Source of the DNA: Quercus robur
Taxonomy: Eukaryota > Streptophyta > Magnoliopsida > Fagales > Fagaceae
Length of the DNA stretch: 64,000 bases
Assembly (NCBI RefSeq): GCF_932294415.1
Contig: NC_065544.1
Location: 21,551,351-21,615,350 of the forward strand
Reading direction: 5' to 3'
The translations under genes were made by a program, and so were the position numbers. Below the pieces are notes generated by a model. The model saw only the letters and a list, made by a program, of their open reading frames with translations. It did no database searches and was not told the DNA's origin. Positions 9,404-22,000 of the stretch are shown one piece after another; position 1 is the stretch's first letter; every line of letters begins with the position of its first letter.

Positions 9404-10695
9404 CAATATAAATTTGTCATCTAATCTTTTATGATTAATTTAACTTAAATTTGATTACTAGCCATAAGAAACAAAAGATTGCAACGTTATTTGTTCATAT
9501 TGAGTTACAAATTTTTTTGGATTGAGTAAAAAAAATTGTCAATAACGTAATAAATATATTTTGTTTTGAGAAGAGATTAATAAGTATTTAAGTTAAACGT
9601 AAACTCCTTTCTTCCATATCAACTTCAACCAAACTTAAAATTCTATATATAATAGTGGAATTTATATATATATATATATATATAAAATATGTATTCTTCC
9701 ATTCTTGTACATACCGTACAACTTATTGGTGTATTCTTCCATTCTTCTATCTACCCTACCTATCAATAGGTATGAATTTGTCTCTCTCTTTTTTTTCTTT
9801 TTTTTTTAAAAAAATTATATTCATTTGTTCTCTTCTACAATAACTAGTTCTTAGTTTTCATTTTTTCATTTATGAGTTGTCAAATTTTTCATACTCATTT
9901 TTTCTTTCCCATCAACAAGTTTCAATTACATTCTTACACTTTCATTACTCTCTCTCTCTCTACATCTCAAAGTCAAAGAGGAAACAATCATGTATGTTCT
10001 TTCGTCCTTTTTCTACTTTTATTTCTTAATTTATGATTTGTGTTATTTCTTAATTTTGAGATTTCAAATAAGTTTGATTATATTTTTAATATTAAATTTC
10101 AAATTATTGTTTATGGTTTTTTATTTATTTTATATTCTTCAAAGTAGAAAATTGTTTATGTTTATATGTGACTATATATATATATAAAACTAAGAAACAA
10201 TAATTGTTGAATTCATTCATATTCATGTTGTACAATGAGAAGAGAAAAGAGGGGCACTCTTCAAGCCAAACAACAACCTTCTCATTCTCTTTTGCAACAC
10301 TAGTAAGAGTTAAAGTAGCTTTATTACATCCCAATAGAACACTAATAAAAGAAATAGTATAAAAACTTTCACAAATCAAAGCAACGTAATCTAGAATACC
10401 TAGAAAATCAAAATTGGGATCCCATTGATCTAGTGAAATCAACGGCTAAGGCACAAACAATAACATTTTTTTCCATAGCCAAGATCTGGAGGCTTCTCAT
10501 AGCCACAAAAGCTATGAAATAGGCATACCTAGTTTTTGGCTTAAGTATCGGTGAAAATAACTAAACCAATGATATCAACAAGATAGACCTTAGAGTCTAA
10601 TTTTGTGTTATGTGTCAATTCAATTTCTTAATTTTGGTGCAAGTGTTTATTGCTCATTGCAAAAATTGAGGAAAATAAATATCAATCATTCATCC
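9404..10695. other. Intergenic AT-rich DNA, no gene recognised
   Basis: This stretch is AT-rich with a TA microsatellite near 9661-9684, CT and T runs near 9780-9960 and a short TA run near 10171. A minus-strand open frame of about 105 codons at 10125-10442 resembles nothing I know and is not called. Confidence 0.6.
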
Positions 10696-10700
10696 ATTAC

Positions 10701-11368
10701 TGTTAAGGGTTTGGCCAATCAGAAAAAGTGGAAGGAAGATAATGGGTGATGACAGAAATGGAGAATTGGGATGATGAAATGTCAGTTACTTCGAGGGTAA
10801 CCACCTCCAAAATAGAGCAAGGATTAGGGAAGAATAGAGAAGAGGAACTTAGTTGATTCTATGCTTATCCATTCTCACTCAACAATTCTGTTTATATACA
10901 ATTACAATCAATCATGATCTTGCCAAGCACACACTGTCAAACCAGTAACTACTAACTGACTAACAACCTTCTAACTAACTCCCTTAATTGCCTCCACTTC
11001 TTCAGCACTAACCAACTACTTAACTGCTACAATGAAATACAATACCAAGCATTACATCTTCCACATGGCTTAAGTACATTACAACTACAGGCACAGTTAA
11101 GCGAGTCCAAACCTTCTGTCCCACTTTTCCTGTTCCACTCTATACTCCACCAATAAAAACTTACCACGTGTTCACCTAATTAATTAAATACTACTATTAA
11201 TTAATAACGGTAGTATTAATAAGTCAATAATGATAGTATTTAAGTAATTAGGTGAACACGTGGCATGTTTTTATTAGTAGAGTATAGAGTGGAGCAGGAA
11301 AAGTGAGACAGAAGATTTGAACTCCAGTTAAGCACATCACTTGGCACAACACAGTCAGTATCCTAACA
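10701..11368. mobile_element. Solo LTR with 5-bp target-site duplication
   Basis: The block starts TGTTAAGGG and ends TCCTAACA, so its termini are inverted (TGTTA...TAACA), and it is flanked on both sides by ATTAC (10696-10700 and 11369-11373). No internal coding or second LTR is present, so this is a solo LTR left by recombination. Without the nested MITE and its extra target copy it is about 437 bp. Lineage and orientation are not resolved. Confidence 0.82.
11103..11324. mobile_element. Mutator-type MITE nested in the solo LTR
   Basis: The ends are long imperfect inverted repeats of about 95 bp each, starting GAGTCCAAACCTTCTGTCC on the left and matching the complement of the right end. A perfect 9-bp duplication CAGTTAAGC flanks it (11094-11102 and 11325-11333), the size made by Mutator-like transposases. 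At 222 bp it has no coding capacity. It inserted after the LTR was in place. Confidence 0.88.
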
Positions 11369-11373
11369 ATTAC

Positions 11374-12427
11374 TTTGAAATTCGGTGGATTTATTAATTT
11401 TGAAAGACCTTTATTTATGGCGATCATGTTTGAATCGTAATATTAATTTTTACTCATTAAACATGTATCACCCATCCAACCAAAGAATATTAATCTAACT
11501 GACACACTGATACCAATCAAAATGTGCCATACCATGCAAATAATACTTGCATCCATCGAATATGATAATGCTTGGCTTCAGACTTCACAGCCGCCTATAC
11601 CAAATATTGTGAAATTGATGCTAGAAAACAATTTAAGCGTTCGTGTATCTTGCTCCCTCCAATTCTCAAATTTATCTTATCTCTCAAAATAAAAAAAGAA
11701 CTCTACTTGCGGCTTCATACCATATATATACACACATATTGTACCATTATAATGAAAATTTGAGATAAAGTTCAATCAAACATTCAAGTTGGATTTTAAT
11801 TACATTTCTAATTTTGTGTCAAATATCCTTCAACTTTTCTTTAATTTTTGATGCCTTATATCTTTGGAATCTAACTGAGTTTCTATTTTGTACCAAGTCA
11901 TTCAAATGTCCTTATATTTTTTTTTTCTAGAAACAAATGTCCTTACATATAGATTCACGAATCTCAACTAAAAAACTATAAAGTGCTTAATTAAAATTTA
12001 TTATACATCTGTGTAACACTTTGAATGTGTAATACTTCTAACATATTTAAAACTATTTTAAGTCCCTAAAATTACTTTCATCCAATTATATTAAGATCTC
12101 ATTTGAAACCACTTACGATGCACTTAAAACTAATCATTTTTTTTTTTTTTTACAAATATAAACTTCATTGAAAATTTTTATCATATTCTGAAATTTTAGT
12201 TGGTCATATCCCATTTGAAATATAAAAACATGAAAAAAATTTATTGTACCAAAATAACAAGAATTAAGTTAAGAAGTGACAAAATATTATATATTTTTTA
12301 GAAATAAAACGATCAATGATGAACAATTAGCATAGTCTACCAAATAAAATCCTTACAAAGCTTTTTCAAAGAGTTTACAAAAAAATAATAATGACCATCA
12401 ATAGCATTCAACTTAGGTATGAGCAAA
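11374..12427. other. Intergenic DNA downstream of gene A, no gene recognised
   Basis: The sequence is AT-rich with T and A runs. It sits where the rest of NB-ARC and the LRR of gene A would be expected; I see no LRR-like frames on the minus strand here, so those parts are truly missing rather than frameshifted nearby. Confidence 0.6.
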
Positions 12428-14705
12428 TTATTTTGAATTTTTATAGAATATTTTTTTTGAGGATCTCTTTCGTACTTTTCTTTTTCTTTTTCTCTCTGCT
12501 TCGTACTTATCCAATGCACTTTTCCATTGAACTATGCTTCTACCATATAGCTCCGAACCTAAATCTGTTAAAACTAATGGAAGGCCTCTAGCATAACGTA
12601 TTGCACGTTCTGTGAGTACAGCATAATTCTCAGAAGGTTTTTCTGTTTTGAAGGCATTCAAACTAAAGAGTTGAAGAGCTTCGTTATGATCCATGTCCTT
12701 CACTGGGTATATCAAGTCTACTTCATGATTAGCTAGCAAAGCTTTCTCTCTTGTTGTTATGATGATTCTACTTCCTAAACCAAACCAATCGCAATTTCCA
12801 GCTAATGTTTCTAATTGGACCAATTTGTCCACACCATCGAGAATTAAAAGAATCCTTTTAGAGCATAGTCTATGCTTTATCACATTGATTCCTCGATTCA
12901 CATTGCCAACCTGCGAAATTCTTGTATCTCTTAGAATCTCAGCAAGAAGGGTCTCTTGTAAGTGGACCAACCCGGATTCTTGCTTTGCAGTTTCCCCAAT
13001 GTTTGCAAGAAAACAACTACCATCAAACTGATAAGCAACCAAGTTATAAATGGCTTTGGCGATGGTTGTCTTACCAATTCCACCGATTCCCAAGATCCCT
13101 ACCATGCGTATGTCATTACTCCCGATACTTAAAAGCGAATTTACATCATCTACACGAGGCTCAATTCCAACGGGATATTTAGCAACATTGAGGTATGTAC
13201 GATTTACTAGAAGTGAAACCCTTTGAACAATTTCTTGGATAAGTTCAGATTCATTCCTACAAAGTCAATAGATAAGAAGTTTTGGTGAGTTGGATACTTT
13301 AAACATTGAAATACAACATGATGTTGATATGAGATTTTTATTTTTTCCCCGTAACAACTAACAAATGATAATGGTAGGCTAGAAGATAGAGAATAATCCC
13401 CCACCTCCCACTCATATATATGGGTTGAACACAAGTCCTTCCCTTTATTAGAAAAGCCCGGATTCCCTTCATTGGATCCTTAATCGGTAACAGGTTTCTA
13501 TGTTACAAGGTAGGTTTATTTATTTCTAAAATCTTTATTTTTATTTTGGAAAGTGATACTCTTCTGCCCCAGGCCATTGAGTGACAGTAATATCTCCACT
13601 AAACTATAGACTTAAGCAATCCATTTCAAAATTGAAAGCATTAAAAATGACAACAACGTAATTCCAGAGATGCAAGTGAGAGGAGGCTGCCAAAGCTACA
13701 TTAATCACTGTGTTCCTTGGGGTCTAAGACTAGTGGGTGGGATTACAGATATATATATATATATATTCATTGCTTCTCTCTCTGTTAAAATCTAAACCAA
13801 AACTAAATTTAAGGAAAGAAACAGAGTAGCTTTGAAAATAGATTCGTCTCAAATCTGTTTTACTAATTATAATGAAATGAAAAATAAAATACTGAGAGAG
13901 TGGCTAATTCCAAAACTATTTCATTCTAGTTCAGTAAAATATAAAAAAGGATTACACAGTATATGAAATAAATAAATAAAATTAGCCCCTAAAATATGTG
14001 TATCCATCTTAATTCTTAAGTTGTCCTACAACCAAAAAATGAGAATCTAAAGTTAATTTATTATATATAGTATTCTACAAATAGAATTGGATCAAAATGT
14101 AATTATAATACAAGAATGCATTATTAGTAATTGGAATGAGAAAAAAAAGGTTGTAAAATGAAGGCAAGAAGTGGTTAGAGATAGATTTACCCTTTGGAAA
14201 AATGCCAGCGCTCAGTCAAATTGGACACATCAATTAGAGCAGCCTTCCACCTCTGCATCTTGCCCTCGTCCTTAACCTTGTCTACAAGTTCATCAAATGC
14301 TTTTCCAAAACACTTTGTTTGATGCTCTACATCCGATGGATCTACTTTGAAAAACACTGGTAGAACCATTTGTTCTTTTGTTTCCTTGCACTCGAGGATC
14401 TTCAAAAGCTCATCCAAGCACCATGAGGATGATGCATAGTTTTTAGAGAGTATCAGGATTGAAATCCTTGACCCTTCTATGGCTTTGAGAAGTGCGGGTG
14501 ATATTTCTTCTCCTCTTCTAAGCTCATCATCTATGAAGGTGTTGATTCCCTTTTTATGCAAAGCGTTGTACAGATACCCAGTAAAGTTGTTGCGAGTATC
14601 TGTGCCTCTGAAACTCAAGAATACATCGTGAGTCCATTGATGGGTGTTAGAAGAAGAAGAAGATGAAGAAGAAGAAGAAGAGGGTTCTTGGAATTCAGAG
14701 GTCAT
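12428..14705 (-). CDS. Gene A: TIR-NB protein, truncated TNL lacking LRR
   Basis: Exon 1 is 14705-14191 (TIR) and exon 2 is 13256-12428 (NB-ARC); the 934-bp intron has GT..AG ends and the same phase as in genes B and C. The joined frame gives 447 residues. A serine run precedes the TIR domain (about 25-170), which has DVFLSFRG, a normal ELRRGEE BB-loop and SWCLDEL with the predicted NADase glutamate near residue 98. NB-ARC keeps the P-loop GIGGIGKTT and SRIIITTRE, but kinase-2 reads LLILDGVD instead of the usual LDDVD, and GLPLA is changed to GLPLVL. Just after it the frame runs into a GAAA-rich insertion giving a basic tail (ERKRKRKVRKR) and stops, before the MHD motif and LRR. It may be a functional short TIR-NB protein or a decaying gene. 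Confidence 0.75.
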
Positions 14706-15069
14706 AGAAGAAAAGAAGCTGGAGAACAAGGGGTTGAGGAAAGAACAGTAGAGAGAGTGAAGCTTATAGAAAATGAAAGTTGAATGGTCAATAGAGAAAG
14801 TCTTTCGGAGGTTTCCGACACTTAGAACTTGATACCGTGTTCCATATATAATAATAAAAAAAATTACGCATTCCATAATGTAAAATTTACGCATTTAGAG
14901 GGCTTCTTGGCAACATCCTCACCGTCACTAGTATTTCTCTCTCTCTCTCTCTCTCTCTCTGGGTTTCTTCGTGATTTCGTGAGTGTTTCCGGAGAAATTA
15001 TAGCGTAATTATAGCGGATTACTTATTCACCATTTCACTTAGAGAAATGAGTTGTCTACAATATTTTCA

Positions 15070-15207
15070 CAATATTTTTACAATAAATTCTAAGTGAAAA
15101 GTTGTTACTAGTTGTTATTATTAGGGCAAAAAAGTAATTTTAGTATTAGGTTCAAATTTGAACAAATAATAACTAACCACTTGTGATTTGTTGTAAAAAT
15201 GTTGTGG
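15070..15207. repeat. MITE-like dispersed repeat, copy 1
   Basis: The ends are roughly inverted (acaatatttttacaataaat on the left, tttgttgtaaaaatgttgtg on the right) around a middle containing GTAATTTTAGTATTAGGTTC. Related copies lie at about 15610-15722 and 35508-35656. The borders are approximate. Confidence 0.55.
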
Positions 15208-15609
15208 GCATACCATATCTTTTCCACTAAAAGATTCACATATTGTGCGTGTCCAGAGTCTCTTTTATTTCTTTAAGTAAAAGTTAATAATTTACATCTA
15301 TTATAATTTAGAAATATATTTTTATTTAAAAATAATAATAAATTTTAGAGATAAGCAGTAACTGTAATTTCTCTTTTAAGCGTGTGTTAGAAAGTGGCGT
15401 AGTGGTATAAGGTATAGAGAAAAGTTTTGGTAGGAAAAATAATATGAATTTGAAGGGAAAGAATGCTAAATTTTAGGAGTTCTCATAATTTTTTATTTTA
15501 TTTTTAAAAAAACTGGAGTGTTTTACCTTTATTTGGATGAAAAATGAATAAAAAATGCTAAATTTTAGGGAATAAAAAGATGAGCATGAAGGAAAAAAAA
15601 AATCCTATA

Positions 15610-15722
15610 TTTTACTGATTGTTATTGTTAGGGTCAAAAAGTAATCTTAGTATTAGGTTCAAATTTGAACTAATATCAACTAACCACCTATGATTTGTTG
15701 TGTTGTAAAAATATTATAGAGT
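15610..15722. repeat. MITE-like dispersed repeat, copy 2 (left end degraded)
   Basis: It shares the middle segment (GTAATCTTAGTATTAGGTTC) and right end of the copy at 15070-15207, about 400 bp away in the same orientation. The left inverted end is not recognisable. Confidence 0.5.
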
Positions 15723-18279
15723 AGCACCTTTCTATATATTGTATTGAATGCTGAGTCAGTAGTTACTTAATGTTTAAAACCTTTTTCTGTTTAAACAAGT
15801 GCTATTCTTACTAGAAGAATATTAATATATTACAATTTCTCTTGTTTCTGCACTTTTTAAATTTGATTTGAGAATGTTTGTTGTTACTTGTTACTGGCTT
15901 ACAGTTGTAACTTTCAACTTTGACTGACTCTATTATATGTGTGTTTTTTCTTTTTTCTCTTTTTGGAGAAATATTATATGCGTTTGTTTGGATGTAAACA
16001 CAATTGCCAAGCTTGTCTGACCATCCTAATTAATAATATAATATATGTTTGTTGAGTGTCTACCGTCTATGACGTTACATAATATATTATAATATAAGAT
16101 ATAATAGTGTTATTTATTATAAGTTCTGTATTTTTAGATTTGGAAATGATGGTTTGAGTTTTGAGTAATTAGCTTAGAATTTATGTATTTATATATTTTA
16201 ATATTTGATAATAATTGGAGGTTTTGTTTGGTATTGGGTACGTAAATATAGTAGTTTACACGTGGTTGTTCAATTTTATTTTTTAATTAGTTAGTTTATA
16301 AAATTCAAATATATTGGTTTCAAATTAAGGTAATGGGAAAATATCCACAATTTAATGATTTATACATATTTTAAGAGGGGGAAAAAAAATTCTAGAAGCC
16401 ATTGCTCAATATTTTGTTCCAAATGATGAAATTTTAGATGTTGAACCCCTTAGAAAGGTTCAAAGATTTAAACTTAAATAAATAGATATTGCTTCCTTAG
16501 AATGTAATTCTTGATTAATTCAAGATCAATTACAAATGATTTTAATACATAGAAATAACTTACAACATAATGTTGTCAAGTTAAAATTAATTTATGAAAT
16601 TAAGTATTTGTTTTGAGTAAATATTTTTTTAAGAGTTGTGTTATATTTAGGTTGGCCCCAGAAATTTTTTTTTTCTTTTCTTTTCTTATTCTCTCTTGTT
16701 CTTTTATGATTTTTATGCTTTGGAATGAGAGAGACATAAAAGGAGAATAAAAATACATATTTAGTTCAATTTTTAACAAAAATAGGTTATAGGTCTCTAA
16801 CAGAGCTAATCTTAAGTAGGTAAAATACTAAGTTTCAAACCACGAATAGACAACTTAAATTTCAGTCATGCCATAGAGAGTAAGTTATAATTGGCCCTTC
16901 TAGTTCTAGTTATTATTATTATTATTTTTTTTTTTGAGAATGAGTTCCAGTTAAATAATAACTCCATTAGCTACACTTTCATTAAATACTAGATAATTGA
17001 TTCTAGAATGTCATTTAAAGATAGGGAGGACCCTCTTAATTTCCCTATACTAGTGATGCGTGTTGTGCATATAATTGTAAAAATTGAGTTCTTATTTTTT
17101 TATTTTTTATTTTTTACCCTGGTAACATATATTCTAAGATATACAAACACTTTATAAATTTGTAGAAAATTTTAAATATACCTATATGAAAAGTTTATTT
17201 GTTATAAACTTGAAACATATTTAACTAATGATTAATTAATCATAACTTATTCAATAGCAAAACTACGTAAGTAAATCAAACGCAAATTTATTTATAACAC
17301 CCACAATAAAATTGGTTGAAGGTAATAGTAATAATATATGATTAGCCTCATCACACGCGCTCCGCACGTGCAATAAGAATTTTTTATTTTATTTTTTAGT
17401 TTAATGTAGTTTTTCAATTGAATTTATCTATTGTTAGTGAGGTTATACAAAAGTGAACTTTTAAGAAACTAAAATTTAAGATTTGAAAATTAGTAAACTG
17501 TTGAGTTTAGTGTGTTCTAGTTTTTAGGAAAAAAATGTATTAAACATGCTTGAGCTATATATATATATATATATATATATATTTTTTGAGAGATGCTAGA
17601 GCTATATTCAAATAGAGAGTCTGCTAATTTTTAGGAAAAAATTTTATCATGTAGTTTTTTTTTGTTGAATTACAATTTTAACCTTTTTTTTTTAAAAAAA
17701 AAAATACGGATTATCTAATTAGATTAGGGGCATTTTTGATATTTTATTAAGTCATAAATAATTTTCTGAATCCTTTTAATATATAGAGAGAATGTAAACA
17801 AAAATAATTCTTTTTCATCGTGACTGATCAACTTCATCTACATAATACAAAATGAAGGATACAACTTACAACATCTTCATAATCTTGCAAACCTCTCATC
17901 AGAGGCTTCTTCTTCTTATCCATCATCTTTTTCATCATCTTCAACATTTAGTATACATTCTCATTCTTCTATTTTAATAACTTTTTTTTCTTTACCTTGC
18001 TTCTTGGCATTCAAGTTTCTTGGAACTATAACAATAATAACAAAATAAAATTATTTATTGTTATTTTATACTTTATTTAGAATATAAAAATATGGATTTT
18101 GTTAGCGGGTATTCATTAACAAAATACTTTTAAAAACTTTTTATGAAAAAGGAAAAAAATGACTGATTTTTTTTTTTTTTACAATATATTATATTTCTTG
18201 TAAAATTGGTATAATATTTTTCTTAAAATGGCATATTAACTACCTCCAGATGTGATAAACAGAAGCTGCAATAAATAGT

Positions 18280-18530
18280 ATTCCTATTGGAGCTTGTATA
18301 GTCTTTCCCTTCAACTCTTTGCCCCACTCAATGACTACATCCCACTTATTAACAATTTGCTTCCTGAAACATTGTCAGAAAATATTCTTCCAAACTCTAG
18401 TAGAAAATGAGCATTCAAAGAATAAAGGATCCCGTGTCTCCAATTGATTTCTACAAAAACTACATAGAACATCACCATTACCGTCATTTGATCAATCTAT
18501 CACAAGTTGATAACCTATCTTTTACAACTA
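18280..18530 (-). pseudogene. LINE-type zinc-binding reverse transcriptase tail (zf-RVT), remnant
   Basis: A minus-strand frame contains LCSFCRNQLETRDPLFFEC followed by SFSTRVWKNI, the Cys-x2-Cys ... ET..LFF.C...W pattern of the zf-RVT domain at the C-terminal end of plant LINE reverse transcriptases and their domesticated fragments. Stops occur on both sides and no RT core is near, so it is a dead fragment. It lies about 550 bp beyond the end of gene B. Confidence 0.6.
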
Positions 18531-19063
18531 ACCAATGAATAAAGGAATGCTTGGGAATGATTGCTGAATTTCAATTTTATGTGTGAATGAAATAAGTTTT
18601 TTGTAAATTTGAAATCAAAATAGCTAAGTCAATGACAAGAACGACTACAAACACTTCATTCATTACTTTATGAAGCTAGTGACTCTGTCAAATGCTTACC
18701 TGCACAAACTACTTCGTAGTTAAATCTGAATTTGTCCCCAGATTTCCCGAATTGAACCCGAGTTTTCATTTGCTCTGAACACCCGAAAATATGGCATGCA
18801 TGTCTAGTTTTCCAAACTTGGATTAGATCCAAATCAAGAGGCAAACGCTAGAGCTAAGTCATTCCATTACTGTAAAAATTTACAACTGTTACTTTTAGTA
18901 GCAATCAAGAATAGGCTGATAAGATTCAAATGATGCAGCCATCCCACCAAAGTTTGATCACAGCATATCAAGCAGTTAATCAGATACAATTAAGAACAAT
19001 TATTGTGATGGTTGAAGGGCACCTCAACCATCAGAAAAGCTTGCAGATGTGATTTACCAGTGG

Positions 19064-22000
19064 TCAATCATCAGAAACTATGAAGCTCATGGTTGAAGGA
19101 CACCTCTTTTGTTGTGGTACTAGTGGGTACAAATTGGATTCCAAGTTGCCACCATCACCATCATCACTGCGGCGCCTCTTGGTAGGTTGAATATCATTCA
19201 TTAAATCATTGTGTTCATTCAGTACCATACCATCTTTCGGTTTCTCTTCATACTTGCGAACCAAATGAGCTCCACAACTTGTAAAGGACACCGACTTTGT
19301 AGAGCACCAAAACCTAACTTGCAGCTTGTCCCCCTTTAGCTCATTGTGTTCTGGAACATAGTAACGCAGCCAAACATGATCTGAGTTGGATAAATGAAAT
19401 GCTTTATCATCTCCATATATTGGTAAACCATTACTGATGATGTTAACACTACAAAGAATACGACTGGGTACTTTTGCATCCTTTAGTCCAATAACAGCAC
19501 AAAGAGCCATTCTTATTATCTCCCCATCCACATTGGAAGGCTCATTAATATCTATTTCACATATATTGCCACTTGAATTCTCTTTACGATGGCTGAACCA
19601 GTCTGGAATCTTGTTTCCCGGAAATATCATACTCAATTGATGTCCCTGTCACAAACATAAAAAATTTGGAGCATCATACCTTACAAAAACAAACCCCGGC
19701 ACACGTGCACACACACAGACATGCATTATACCTCACTATATGCATATGAGGTCATAATGCAAATATGAATTATGCAGACTATTTTAATATACTAAATTAT
19801 TAAGTTAACATGTAATTTAAACTCATTCTTCTATATGTCTAAGCATGTTTGCGGGTCAAGTTTGTGTCATGTTGAGCTATGAGTATTCAGTTATATGGGT
19901 TAACGCAAATTCGACCTGTTTACTAAACATGTTAGGAATTCTCAACTCGAACATGATCAGTTTATTAAACAGGTCAACCTAACCCGACACGTTTAACTCG
20001 TTTAATTAACAAGTCATGTAAAGGTTAATATAAATGACCCGTTTTATAATCTATTTAATTAATAGGTCATACCTAACTAATATAATTTTTATCAATTCCC
20101 ATATATATAAAATTAAAATACAATAACAACTATAAATATAGTAATAAATATATAAAAACAACTATAAATTATGTAATAATATCAAAATAACTAATAACTT
20201 TATAAGGTTTCAATCTAAAAAAAAAAAAAAAAAAACCTTTATAAGCTAAACGGATCAAACCGGTGGGTTCGCATATTGAACACAAACATAACCCGTTTAT
20301 TAAATGAGTTAGCCGTGTCAATCCGAATATAACTCAAACTTGTTTAGTCTCAACCCATGACCTGTTTATAAATGAATTAGTCGTATTGGGTTCGCAAGTT
20401 GAGTCAGATTTTGCCACCCCTAATCTAGGCATATACATATATATAAAATGAATTACCTCACTTAATAAAAGATTGTCCGCATCATTTCCAATATTCTGTA
20501 CCAGTTTATGGCATCTGGACAAATCAATCCACTCGAGTGCTGGTAACTCGCATGTATTAAATTGAAGTCTTTTTGAAACTTCTGAAAAACTTTCCAATGA
20601 TATGCACCCACTTGCATATACGTCTTCCATTTTTGGTGGAAGTACTTGAATATCTTGAAGTTTCTTACAATCATCCAATTTAAGGCTCCTCAATCCAACA
20701 AATCCACCAATACATGAAGGCAGACTAACAAAATCACTCCCTGCTAAATCTAGCTGCTCCAATCTGGAGAAACAATCAAGTGTCATAAAGATATCTGAAT
20801 CTGATAGCCCACAGTTTCCAATATCTAATAGTCGCATTTCCGGAAATACCATCGAGGAATAATCATCATTACTAATGCTTAATTCCGCACTTGATGAAAT
20901 TTCAGGTTCCTTTGTTGATACAATCAAGGGCATGGACTGTATGACAAGTTTTGAACAATCTCTGAGAAAAAGTCGCTTTAGACGTTGCAATTGATGAATA
21001 CTAATTGGGAGATTCATAAGATTTTCACAGCCATCTAGATTTAATTCTTTAAGCCCAAAGAGATACTCAACAGATGAAGGCAATTCTTTTATAGGAGTAC
21101 TTCTTAAGCCAATGTATTCTAAACGTTCCATTTTGCAATCAATTTCAGGAAAGTTCTCAAGCCCAGAGCAACCTTCGAGCATAAGTAATTCTAGAGATCT
21201 CAACTTGAGGCTTCTTGGGAAACTCCTGAGGTTAGGGCATTCAACAAATTTCATAAGTTTAAGCCTATCAAGGAATCCAACAGAATGGTGAACCTCAACT
21301 AAGTTTGCACAATTTTCAAGAGCCAATTCCTCTAAATTTGGCGTCATTGAAAGATCAGGGACTTCGGTTAGGAATTCACAATTAGAGAAGTCCATGATTG
21401 CCAAGTTTTGCAAATTCTGTAAAGAAAAAGGAAATAAATCAGCCCTAGCAATTAGTGTCCAACATATTTAGAGGACAGAATATTGAAAATAATAATTGTA
21501 CCTTGAATCCATTATGCAATCCCTTGAAGAGGTTATTACGCATATTAAGAACAACAAGTCTCTTTCCATGAAAATTGGATGGCAAATATTGTAATGGATA
21601 TTCAGGCCATTCCAGCAATCTTAACTCATTAGAGAGATAATTAGGCCCTCCAGAAAAGAGTGCATTGCGGTTTATAAACAGTCTGAGTCTTTTCATCTTC
21701 ATGAAGTTTTTAGAACTCAAGTGTATCATCTCTCTTTTAGGCAAATCTACCAGTATGCCTTCAATTTTATTTGTTCCCTAGCAAGACAACGGGTTAGTGT
21801 GCCAGCAAAATAGATACAAAAAATGAAAGCTCTCCATATTTAACATTTGCGAAAATTATACCAGTAACTTCAAAAAATTAATTGACAAAATATATTCACT
21901 TTGTGGAAAATAAAGAAATTTATTATGTCTTTGTCTTCCCTTTATCTTGCTTCTCCTTTTGTGATTTGTAAATGGGTAATAATTTTTTGGGCAAATTACA

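Larger units (their letters stand above)
14706..18270. other. Spacer between genes A and B, repeats but no gene
   Basis: The proximal part is the 5' flank of gene A, with a CT microsatellite near 14936-14960. Two copies of a small MITE-like repeat lie at about 15070-15207 and 15610-15722. The rest is AT-rich with an AT microsatellite near 17555-17582 and several homopolymer runs. No coding frame with recognisable similarity was seen. Confidence 0.6.
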
